Assembly: GCF_009498215.1 (NCBI RefSeq)
Contig: NZ_CP043498.1
Location: 3,143,501-3,207,500, forward strand
DNA length: 64,000 nt
Source: Rhizobium grahamii
GTDB taxonomy: Bacteria; Pseudomonadota; Alphaproteobacteria; Rhizobiales; Rhizobiaceae
Direction: 5' to 3'
Shown: positions 58,175 to 64,000 of the stretch, in pieces
How the letters are laid out: each line of letters begins with the position of its first letter
Numbering within the stretch: the stretch's first letter is position 1
Position numbers and translations under genes: made by a program
The notes under the pieces: generated by a model
Databases searched by the model: none
Seen by the model: the letters and a program-made list of their open reading frames with translations, nothing else
Told to the model about the DNA's origin: nothing

Positions 58175-59059
58175 TTATTCATTTGCCCTTTTACGAATCA
58201 GGCCTTCCTGAGCGACCGACGCAATCAGAACACCATCTCGCGTAAAGAGACTACCGCGCGTCAGCCCTCGCGCTCCGGATGCGGAAGGACTGTCCTGCGT
58301 GAACAACAACCAATCGTCGAACCGTATCGGCCGGTGAAACCACATGGAATGATCAAGGCTTGCCACCTGTATTGTCTGATCAAAGATCGACGTTCCGTGC
58401 GGATAAAGCGAGGTATCGAGCAGCGTCATATCCGACAGGTAGGCGAGTACCGAGGCCTGGTAGAGCCGATCATCCGGCACCGGCCCCGTCGCACGCACCC
58501 AGACATGCTGCACCGGATCGAGCTTCTTGTCCGAAAAGTAGTGGGTCAGCGATACCGGGCGAATCTCGATCGGTCGCTCACGCTCCCAGTATTTGCGGAT
58601 CGCAGCCGGTGCATTTGCAAGATATTGCCTGGCGATCTGCTGCTCGTCGAGCAGCGTCTCAGGCATGGGTATATCAGGCATGGTGATCTGGTGATCGAAA
58701 CCCGGCTCCTCGATCTGGAAAGAAGCCGAAAGCGCGAAGATTGCCTTTCCGTGTTGGATGGCGACAACCCGGCGCGTGTTGAAGCTGGAACCGTCGCGAA
58801 TGCGCTCGACCTGATAGACGATAGGCACCGAAGGATCGCCCGGTCGCATGAAGTAGGCATGCAGCGAATGCACGAGACGCTCGCGCTCGACGGTTCGCTG
58901 CGCCGCCATCAGCGCCTGCGCGATGACCTGGCCTCCAAACACACGCTGCCAACCGACCTGCGGACTGACACCGCGGAAAATGTCCACCTCGATCGGCTCA
59001 AGGTCGAGCGTCGACAGAAGCGTCTCCATTGCCGTCGGCTTTTCGGTGTTGTGCGTCAT
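58175..59059 (-). CDS. tesB: Acyl-CoA thioesterase II
   Basis: Double-hotdog thioesterase of 294 residues that cleaves medium- and long-chain acyl-CoA. Conserved blocks are GWQRVFGGQVIAQALMAAQRTV, LHAYFMRPGDPS, the catalytic Asp in SLDHSMWFHRP near residue 228, and GLTRGSLFTRDGVLIASVAQEGLIR with the Gln near the C-terminus. The frame is open to 59155, but the ATG at 59059 (MTHNTEKPTAMETLL) fits the family. Divergent from the UbiH-like gene over an 85-bp region with a palindromic -10-like element. Confidence 0.95.
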   Translation of the reverse strand: MTHNTEKPTAMETLLSTLDLEPIEVDIFRGVSPQVGWQRVFGGQVIAQALMAAQRTVERERLVHSLHAYFMRPGDPSVPIVYQVERIRDGSSFNTRRVVAIQHGKAIFALSASFQIEEPGFDHQITMPDIPMPETLLDEQQIARQYLANAPAAIRKYWERERPIEIRPVSLTHYFSDKKLDPVQHVWVRATGPVPDDRLYQASVLAYLSDMTLLDTSLYPHGTSIFDQTIQVASLDHSMWFHRPIRFDDWLLFTQDSPSASGARGLTRGSLFTRDGVLIASVAQEGLIRKRANE

Positions 59060-59096
59060 TTTGTAAGGCTCCGGACGTAGGAAGTGCGGTGCCGAT

Positions 59097-59110
59097 GATC
59101 TATATAGATC
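59097..59110. promoter_or_regulatory. Palindromic CTATATAG element in the tesB/monooxygenase divergent region
   Basis: GATCTATATAGATC is a 14-bp perfect palindrome and contains CTATAT, the rhizobial -10 sequence, on both strands. It may be a shared or overlapping -10 for the two divergent genes. Convincing -35 boxes at 17 bp are absent. Confidence 0.4.
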
Positions 59111-59144
59111 AATACGATATTCACAAGGAACGGAACGGGACGCT

Positions 59145-60359
59145 ATGCGGGACATGCTGGTTGTTGGTGCAGGTTATGTCGGCCTTTCGGCTGCCGTGGC
59201 GGTCAAGCAAGCGGCGCCGCACTTGAATGTCGCCATCGTTGAGGCGGCTCCCGCCGGTGCCTGGGAAAAGGACATGCGTGCTTCGGCGATTATTGCCGCG
59301 GCGACGAAAATGCTTGAGGTCTTCGGCATCTGGAATGAGATCGAGCCGGACGCCCAGCCGATCAACAAGATGATCGTGACCGATTCGAAGACGTCGGATC
59401 CGGTCCGACCCGTCTTTCTGACCTTCGACGGCGAGGTCCAGGATGGACGGCCGTTTGCCCATATGGTTCCGAACCTCTCGCTCGTGCGGGCCCTTCGCGG
59501 CGCTTGCGAGCGCCTGGGCATCGAAATCCACCACGGGGTAAGTGCAACCGGGCTGGACAGTGGCGATACGCACGCCGAAGTTACTCTTTCCAACGGCAAA
59601 ACCATTGAGGCGAGACTGGTAGTCGCGTGCGACGGCGTCCGCTCCCATGTCCGCGAACTCGCCGGCATCAAGACCGTCAGCTGGGATTACGGCCAATCCG
59701 GCATCGTGGCGACGGTCGAGCACGAACGGCCGCACAACGGCTGCGCCGAAGAGCATTTCCTGCCCGCCGGCCCCTTTGCCATCCTGCCATTGAAGAACAA
59801 CAGATCCTCGCTGGTGTGGACGGAATCGACGCAAGAGGCCGCCCGGCTGGTGCGCTCGGACGATCTCGTTTTCGAGGAAGAGCTGGAGCGCCGCTTCGGA
59901 CACAAACTCGGCGCCATCAAGGTCGTCGGCGACAAGCGCGCCTTCCCGCTTGGCCTGACGCTTGCCCGAGCCTTCGTCGCGCCTCGCCTCGCCCTTGCCG
60001 GTGACGCCGCCCACGGCATCCATCCGATCTCCGGCCAGGGTCTCAACCTTGGCTTCAAGGATGTGGCCGCTCTTGCCGAAACCATCGTCGAAGCCGACCG
60101 GCTCGGCCTGGATATCGGCTCGATCAACACGCTGGAACGCTATCAGGCATGGCGGCGCTTCGACACGTTCCGCATGGGCGTAACCACGGATGTGCTGAAC
60201 CGGCTGTTTTCCAACGATCTGGCGCCGATTCGCCTTGCCCGCGATGTCGGACTCGGGATCGTCGAACGCTTGCCCGGCCTCAAATCCTTCTTTATCGGCC
60301 AGGCGGCCGGCACGACGGCCCCTGATAATCCGAGACTGCTCGCCGGGCAGACGATCTAA
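59145..60359 (+). CDS. UbiH/VisC-family FAD-dependent monooxygenase (ubiquinone biosynthesis type)
   Basis: Flavoprotein hydroxylase of 404 residues of the UbiH/UbiF/UbiL group that hydroxylates the ubiquinone ring. The N-terminal dinucleotide motif VVGAGYVGLSAAVAV is at about residues 6-20, the DG motif is VVACDGVRSHVREL near residue 160, and the second FAD motif is LALAGDAAHGIHPISGQGLNLGFKDV near residue 285. Alphaproteobacteria carry several such paralogues acting at different ring carbons; which one this is cannot be read. The ATG is at 59145, with GGAACGGAACGGGA upstream. Confidence 0.88.
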   Translation: MRDMLVVGAGYVGLSAAVAVKQAAPHLNVAIVEAAPAGAWEKDMRASAIIAAATKMLEVFGIWNEIEPDAQPINKMIVTDSKTSDPVRPVFLTFDGEVQDGRPFAHMVPNLSLVRALRGACERLGIEIHHGVSATGLDSGDTHAEVTLSNGKTIEARLVVACDGVRSHVRELAGIKTVSWDYGQSGIVATVEHERPHNGCAEEHFLPAGPFAILPLKNNRSSLVWTESTQEAARLVRSDDLVFEEELERRFGHKLGAIKVVGDKRAFPLGLTLARAFVAPRLALAGDAAHGIHPISGQGLNLGFKDVAALAETIVEADRLGLDIGSINTLERYQAWRRFDTFRMGVTTDVLNRLFSNDLAPIRLARDVGLGIVERLPGLKSFFIGQAAGTTAPDNPRLLAGQTI

Positions 60360-60371
60360 AGCTTCACAGCT

Positions 60372-60560
60372 TCAGTCGTCGAGACTGCGCGCCTCGGACA
60401 CCAGCATGATCGGAATGCCGTCGCGGATCGGATAGGAGAGGCGTGCTTTTTCCGACACGAGCTCGTTGTGCTCGCGATCGTAAGTCAGTCGCCCCTTCGT
60501 CAAAGGGCACACCAGAAGCTCAAGCAGCTTGGGATCGACACGGCTTAGTTTTTCGTCCAT
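60372..60560 (-). CDS. Trm112/UPF0434 family protein
   Basis: Small zinc-ribbon-like protein of 62 residues ([46 protein letters not shown]) of the YcaR/Trm112 family. In other organisms Trm112 activates methyltransferases; the bacterial protein has no defined partner. Only one Cys (CPLTK) is present, so zinc is unlikely to bind here. It follows the LON-domain gene by 8 bp and ends the prdX-ybbN-LON operon. Confidence 0.9.
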   Translation of the reverse strand: MDEKLSRVDPKLLELLVCPLTKGRLTYDREHNELVSEKARLSYPIRDGIPIMLVSEARSLDD

Positions 60561-60568
60561 GACAGTTT

Positions 60569-61240
60569 CTACTGCAGAACGGTGTCGGAGTCACCAAAGA
60601 CACGCGCCAACACGATCTCTGTGATGGCGATCAACGTTTCTGCTCGCGTCTTCAAATCGGGCGCTTCGAGAAGCGCCTGCTTCTCGGCCGGTCCGAAGGG
60701 AGACATCATTGCAAGCGAGTTTACCAGCGTCAGATTGCTGGCACGCTCGACACTCTCCCAATCCGCTTCCAGCTTGTTGGCGTCGAGATAGGCCTTGAAG
60801 GCCGTCAGGAGTGCTGCGCGATCCACCGCGTCCTCTTCATCGCGAGCGGAAAGATCGGCGATAAAAGGCGCGATCCGAAAGATTCGGAAGGGATTATGTG
60901 TCTCTTTTTCTTCCAGCAGCCGAAAACGGCAAATGCCGGTCAAAGAAACGATGTACCGGCCATCCCCGGTTTCGGCAAAGGATGTGATTCGGCCAACGCA
61001 ACCAACGGACGCGAGATTGGTTTCACCATGCCGCTCATCGCTTTCGCCAAGCGCCGGCTGAACCATTCCGATCAGTCGATTCCCGGTAAGCGCCGCGTCG
61101 AACATCGCAAGATAGCGCGGCTCGAAAATATTGAGCGGCAGCTGACCGGTGGGTAGCAACAGCGCACCCGCCAGAGGAAAGACGGCGATCGCATCAGGCA
61201 GATCACCGGACTTGAGATATCTAGCATTCCCCACTTGCAT
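60569..61240 (-). CDS. LON peptidase substrate-binding domain protein
   Basis: Protein of 223 residues made of the N-terminal domain of Lon without ATPase or protease parts: [61 protein letters not shown]. The C-terminal half is helical ([19 protein letters not shown]). Its role is unknown; substrate recruitment or a chaperone-like task is often suggested. It lies between ybbN and the Trm112-like gene. Confidence 0.92.
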   Translation of the reverse strand: MQVGNARYLKSGDLPDAIAVFPLAGALLLPTGQLPLNIFEPRYLAMFDAALTGNRLIGMVQPALGESDERHGETNLASVGCVGRITSFAETGDGRYIVSLTGICRFRLLEEKETHNPFRIFRIAPFIADLSARDEEDAVDRAALLTAFKAYLDANKLEADWESVERASNLTLVNSLAMMSPFGPAEKQALLEAPDLKTRAETLIAITEIVLARVFGDSDTVLQ

Positions 61241-61261
61241 GAAGGCTGGTCCCGCATAATG

Positions 61262-61282
61262 GCGGGGCGGAAAAAGCCCCGC
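61262..61282. promoter_or_regulatory. Hairpin between ybbN and the LON-domain gene
   Basis: Perfect 7-bp stem GCGGGGC / GCCCCGC with a 7-base A-rich loop, in the 102-bp gap. It could attenuate read-through on the minus strand. No U-tract. Confidence 0.4.
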
Positions 61283-61342
61283 GCCCGCACCTACGGAAAT
61301 GTGGAGTACCCCTCCGAAAACGCAAGGGTCAATGCAATAAAC

Positions 61343-62305
61343 TTACGAGAAGAGCATCGCCGAAAGCTTGCGGCGGGCAGCAACCGTCGCCGGATCCTTG
61401 AAACCCCAAACGTCGAAGAACTGCAGCAGCTGGCGGCGAGCACCGTCGTCGTCAAAGCTACGGTCCTTGCGCATGATGTAGAGCAGATGGTCCGCCGCCT
61501 CGTCTCTCATGCCCTCGACGTTGCGGATTTTCGCAAGCTTTAGCCGGGCTTCGTGAGCGTCCGGATCGTTCGCAAGCTCGTGTTCGAGCGCAACCGGATC
61601 GCCGAGCTTGCGGGCTTCTTCGATCTGCTCAAGCTTTTTGAGAACCGCCTGTATCGCGGCATCGTTGGCTATCGTTTCGGGAAGGTCCGTGAGCGCTTCG
61701 CGAGCCCGTTCATGCTGGTTTGCGGCAATCATGCAGTTTGCCATGCCGGCAAGCGCCTTGGCATTCTCAGGATCTGCCTGCATGACTGCGCCGTAGAGCT
61801 GCGCGGCGCCGTTGACGTCTCCACCGGCGAGCAGCTCGTCGGCTTCCTTCAGCACCGCCTCGATCTCGGCCGCCTGATCAGCTCCGGCCGGACCGGCAAC
61901 ACGATCGATGAACTCACGGATCTGGCTTTCAGGCACGGCTCCCATGAAACCATCCGCCGGACGCCCGCCGACGAAGGCGATGACCGCGGGAATGGACTGA
62001 ATACCGAGCTGGCCGGCGATCGACGGATGATCGTCGATGTTCATCTTCACCAGCTTGACGCGTCCCTCGGCCTCATTCACGACCTTTTCGATAACGGGCG
62101 TCAGCTGCTTGCAGGGACCGCACCAGGGCGCCCAGAAATCGACGAGTACCGGCTGGTTACGGGACTCCTCGATGACATCCTTCGCGAAGGTCGCGGTGGT
62201 CGTGTCCTTGATGTAGCCACCGGCAGCAGCCGGCGCCGCTCCAAAACTCGCCGAAGCGGACATCTGGCCATAGGAATTGCTGTAAGGGTTGTCGTTGCCG
62301 CTCAT
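61343..62305 (-). CDS. ybbN: Thioredoxin-domain co-chaperone YbbN (CnoX)
   Basis: Thioredoxin fold joined to TPR-like repeats, 320 residues. The redox motif WCGPC (Cys62 and Cys65) lies in VDFWAPWCGPCKQLTPVIEK, after a disordered 30-residue N-terminus. The C-terminal part (about 145-320) is helical with LKEADELLAGGDVNGAAQLYGAVMQADPENAKAL. E. coli YbbN has SxxC and works as a holdase for GroEL and DnaK. The rhizobial protein keeps both cysteines. It lies 53 bp after prdX in the operon. Confidence 0.92.
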   Translation of the reverse strand: MSGNDNPYSNSYGQMSASASFGAAPAAAGGYIKDTTTATFAKDVIEESRNQPVLVDFWAPWCGPCKQLTPVIEKVVNEAEGRVKLVKMNIDDHPSIAGQLGIQSIPAVIAFVGGRPADGFMGAVPESQIREFIDRVAGPAGADQAAEIEAVLKEADELLAGGDVNGAAQLYGAVMQADPENAKALAGMANCMIAANQHERAREALTDLPETIANDAAIQAVLKKLEQIEEARKLGDPVALEHELANDPDAHEARLKLAKIRNVEGMRDEAADHLLYIMRKDRSFDDDGARRQLLQFFDVWGFKDPATVAARRKLSAMLFS

Positions 62306-62358
62306 GGGTATCTCCCGCCGTGCCGGTCAGCCGGCTTTTCTAGCGCTAAAATCGTATG

Positions 62359-62868
62359 TCAGGACGTCACTTTCAAGACAAGCGGCTTGTGGCCCGTCGC
62401 TTCCATAAATCGAACGAGATCCGCGCTGCCGATCGAGGTTGTGGCATCGTTCGAAAGCGGATGGCAGTTGACGATATCCTCTTTCATCAGCTCCGCATCG
62501 AGAATGAAGGTGACATTGCCGCCGGTATCATTGATGGCGCCAAACGCGGTCACGGAGCCGGGCACGACGCCGAGATATTCCAGGAGCTTTTCCGGCTTGC
62601 CGAAGGACACCTTGCTCGCTGCGCCGATCAGCGTATGGACCGTCTTCAGGTCGACCGTTGCGTTTTCTTCGACCGTGAGCAGGAAGAACTGATCCTTTTT
62701 GTCCTTTACGAACAAGTTCTTCGTGTGCCCACCCGGAATCTCGTCTCGCAGGGCAACGGATTCGGCAACGGTGAAGACCGGAGCATGAGTCTTCGTGCTG
62801 TGCTTGATGCCCAGCCCATCCAGAAACGTGAATAGATCGTCGGCGGTCTTGGGTGTGACGTCGGTCAT
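62359..62868 (-). CDS. prdX: Prolyl-tRNA editing protein PrdX (YbaK/EbsC-like)
   Basis: Trans-editing deacylase that clears Ala-tRNA(Pro), 169 residues. The INS-domain blocks are LGIKHSTKTHAPVFTVAES, the catalytic-lysine segment GGHTKNLFVKDKKDQFFLLTV, and GVVPGSVTAFGAIND. First gene of the prdX-ybbN-LON-Trm112 operon on the minus strand. Its upstream region is shared with the tRNA-Gly gene. Confidence 0.92.
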   Translation of the reverse strand: MTDVTPKTADDLFTFLDGLGIKHSTKTHAPVFTVAESVALRDEIPGGHTKNLFVKDKKDQFFLLTVEENATVDLKTVHTLIGAASKVSFGKPEKLLEYLGVVPGSVTAFGAINDTGGNVTFILDAELMKEDIVNCHPLSNDATTSIGSADLVRFMEATGHKPLVLKVTS

Positions 62869-63024
62869 TTCGAGTCCTGTCTGGGTCTAGCTACAGGTCC
62901 TGATTAAGTCCCGTATCGATCTTTTGCAATGTTCACACCCGTCGCTTTCGCCTGCATTTGCGGCCTTCTCGACCGATCTGCGTCTGGCCTGGATATTTTT
63001 CTTCGCCTTTGCGTCATTTCCCTG

Positions 63025-63053
63025 TTGCATTTGAGAATCGTTTGGGCGATATA
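63025..63053 (+). promoter_or_regulatory. Candidate promoter of tRNA-Gly
   Basis: TTGCAT (63025-63030), a 17-base spacer and GATATA (63048-63053), about 60 bp before the mature tRNA. Moderate match to the rhizobial vegetative consensus. Confidence 0.4.
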
Positions 63054-63117
63054 GCGCCCGTCGCCGCAAGGTGGCGCCCACGGTCCTCCAAACTACCACA
63101 GGCCGTCGGGATTATGA

Positions 63118-63192
63118 GCGGGTGTAGCTCAGTGGTAGAGCACAACCTTGCCAAGGTTGGGGTCGAGGGTTCGAACCCCTTCGCCCGCTCCA
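63118..63192 (+). tRNA. tRNA-Gly (anticodon GCC)
   Basis: Complete cloverleaf. The acceptor stem GCGGGTG pairs with CGCCCGC (one G-U). The D arm is GCTC...GAGC, the anticodon loop TTGCCAA is flanked by CAACC/GGTTG, the T arm is GAGGG-TTCGAAC-CCCTT, the discriminator is T, and CCA is encoded (63190-63192). Transcribed alone, followed by a terminator. Confidence 0.97.
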
Positions 63193-63212
63193 AATTTTCC
63201 TAAAGACGCTTC

Positions 63213-63241
63213 AAGCCTCGGTTTTCCGAGGCTTTTGTGTT
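63213..63241 (+). terminator. Rho-independent terminator after tRNA-Gly
   Basis: Perfect 9-bp stem AAGCCTCGG / CCGAGGCTT with a 4-base loop and TTTTGTGTTT, 21 bp after the tRNA. Confidence 0.88.
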
Positions 63242-63424
63242 TCTAGGTTCTGCCAAAGTGGCGCCACTGCTTTCGTGTTTTGGCGAGAAATCGCAAACCA
63301 CTGATTCTCATAGCTATTTCCTACAGAGCGTCGCAGCTTTTTTCCGCCGCTTTCCATTAGATGATTCCGTATCTCCGGACCGGTGCTTGACGATTCGGAT
63401 CACCCGGCCTACCGTTGAGGCATT

Positions 63425-63545
63425 CACCAGGGGGGTCCCGGCAAGGGGCTGAGATACTGCTGGCGAAAAGGCTTAGGCCTTTCGTGGCGCAGTGACCCGT
63501 TGAACCTGATCCAGTTCATACTGGCGTAGGGACGGTGCAAGCGCT
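63425..63545 (+). promoter_or_regulatory. TPP riboswitch (Thi box) upstream of thiC
   Basis: The conserved core of the thiamine-pyrophosphate aptamer is present: GGGGTCC...GGGGCTGAGAT (about 63431-63454), then GTGACCCGTTGAACCTGAT, CCAGTTCATACTGG and CGTAGGGA (63492-63531). An expanded variable P3 stem (GAAAAGGCTTAGGCCTTTC) lies between. Riboswitches of this class in proteobacteria usually block translation of thiC when TPP is bound. The thiC start is about 100 bp downstream. Confidence 0.95.
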
Positions 63546-63641
63546 CGAAGGCCGGGATTCCCGCGTGGAATCCGTGCTGGCGTCTTTTCATCATTCCGGC
63601 TGAGGACTGGGTCTCCAATCGCAAACTTGGAGCCTCAAACC

Positions 63642-64000
63642 ATGAATATCGCCGCAAAGACCATCACCCCCACAGTCACCACCGGCCCGCTGCCTGCCTC
63701 CCGCAAGATCTATATCCCGGGCGAGATCCACCCCGATATCCGCGTTCCCATGCGCGAGATCAGCGTCCACCCCACCTCCGGCGAGCCGCCGGTCACGGTC
63801 TATGATTCCTCCGGCATCTACACCGTCGAGGGTGCCGATATCAGCATCGAACGGGGCCTTCCGGCGTTGCGGCGCGACTGGGTTCTCGCCCGCGGCGACG
63901 TCGAAGCCTATCACGGCCGGCAGATACGCCCGGAGGATAACGGCTTTGCCAGTGGCGAGCGCCTGACGCCAGAATTCCCCGCCAAGCGCCAGCCGTTGCG
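63642..64000 (+). CDS. thiC: Phosphomethylpyrimidine synthase ThiC (5' part; continues past window)
   Basis: Radical-SAM enzyme that turns aminoimidazole ribotide into the hydroxymethylpyrimidine of thiamine. 119 residues are visible: [101 protein letters not shown]. This matches the ThiC N-terminal domain. The catalytic domain and cluster cysteines lie beyond the edge. Controlled by the TPP riboswitch. Confidence 0.96.
   Translation, partial: MNIAAKTITPTVTTGPLPASRKIYIPGEIHPDIRVPMREISVHPTSGEPPVTVYDSSGIYTVEGADISIERGLPALRRDWVLARGDVEAYHGRQIRPEDNGFASGERLTPEFPAKRQPL

Noticed and set aside
62887..63099. 70-codon minus-strand frame ahead of prdX
   Set aside because: Arg/Asn/Ala-rich, overlaps the likely promoter regions of prdX and tRNA-Gly, no family resemblance.
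63118..63241. tRNA-Gly 3' end as an attachment site of an integrated element
   Set aside because: No integrase gene and no second copy of the tRNA 3' end is seen in the window; the tRNA is followed by its own terminator and thiC.

Overview
The window is an ordinary chromosomal stretch of a high-GC alphaproteobacterium, most likely Rhizobium or a close relative in the Rhizobiaceae. The evidence is gene content and order (dapF-mtaB-ftsY-ispZ, ffh-aroQ-rpsP-rimM-trmD, glnK-amtB), an IalB-family protein, a UPF0314 protein, a DUF2794 protein, two CtrA-type TTAA-N7-TTAAC sites and a leader that resembles the alphaproteobacterial ybhL RNA. I see no rRNA, CRISPR array, insertion sequence, prophage or plasmid-type gene. 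Almost every gene is a housekeeping or core metabolic gene.

Layout. 0-6.9 kb: start of a dcp-like M3 peptidase (cut by the edge), a small hypothetical gene behind a CtrA box, two LysE-type exporters, a Bcr/CflA efflux pump, argG and a short-chain dehydrogenase. 6.9-11 kb: a three-gene ABC importer (PF04392-type binding protein) and rlmN. 11-15 kb: an IalB-family secreted protein, an ECF sigma factor, DUF1232 protein, pterin dehydratase, low-molecular-weight tyrosine phosphatase, thpR and a TesA-type esterase. 15-21.5 kb: a YbbA/YbbP-type ABC pair, a Bax-inhibitor-1 gene with leader RNA, an acetyltransferase and DUF2794 and DUF1223 proteins. 21.7-28 kb: acnA and the cytochrome c maturation operon ccmABCDG. 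28-36 kb: the dapF-mtaB-ftsY-ispZ-UPF0314 operon, a divergent EF-G-like GTPase and an MBL-fold hydrolase. 36-43.6 kb: the SRP and ribosome cluster ffh-aroQ-rpsP-rimM-trmD, a methyltransferase, an NCS1 permease and rplS. 43.6-50 kb: a PdxI-like reductase, part of an amino-acid ABC importer, leuC, a SixA-like phosphatase, a second aldo/keto reductase and an L,D-transpeptidase. 50-64 kb: an OmpR-type regulator with a cyclic-nucleotide-binding partner, xthA, lolA, ftsK, amtB-glnK, tesB, a UbiH-like monooxygenase, the prdX-ybbN-LON-Trm112 operon, tRNA-Gly(GCC), and a TPP riboswitch with the start of thiC.

The most striking property of the sequence is that five genes (a LysE exporter, pterin dehydratase, ftsY, the EF-G-like GTPase and an amino-acid ABC permease) are each broken by one missing G or C in a G/C run. 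In each case adding one base restores a full-length family member. Because ftsY is normally essential and all five lesions are of one kind, I read them as sequencing or assembly errors rather than gene decay. I list these genes as CDS over their restored extents.

I found no convincing undescribed multi-gene system. The observations most worth a second look are the two CtrA boxes (before the 143-residue protein and before ftsK), a palindromic repeat that is translated inside ftsY, a 34-bp perfect inverted repeat splitting ccmA from ccmB, a cluster of stem-loops at 20.65-20.76 kb, a terminator ahead of ffh that may close a small RNA, and the response regulator/cNMP-domain pair.
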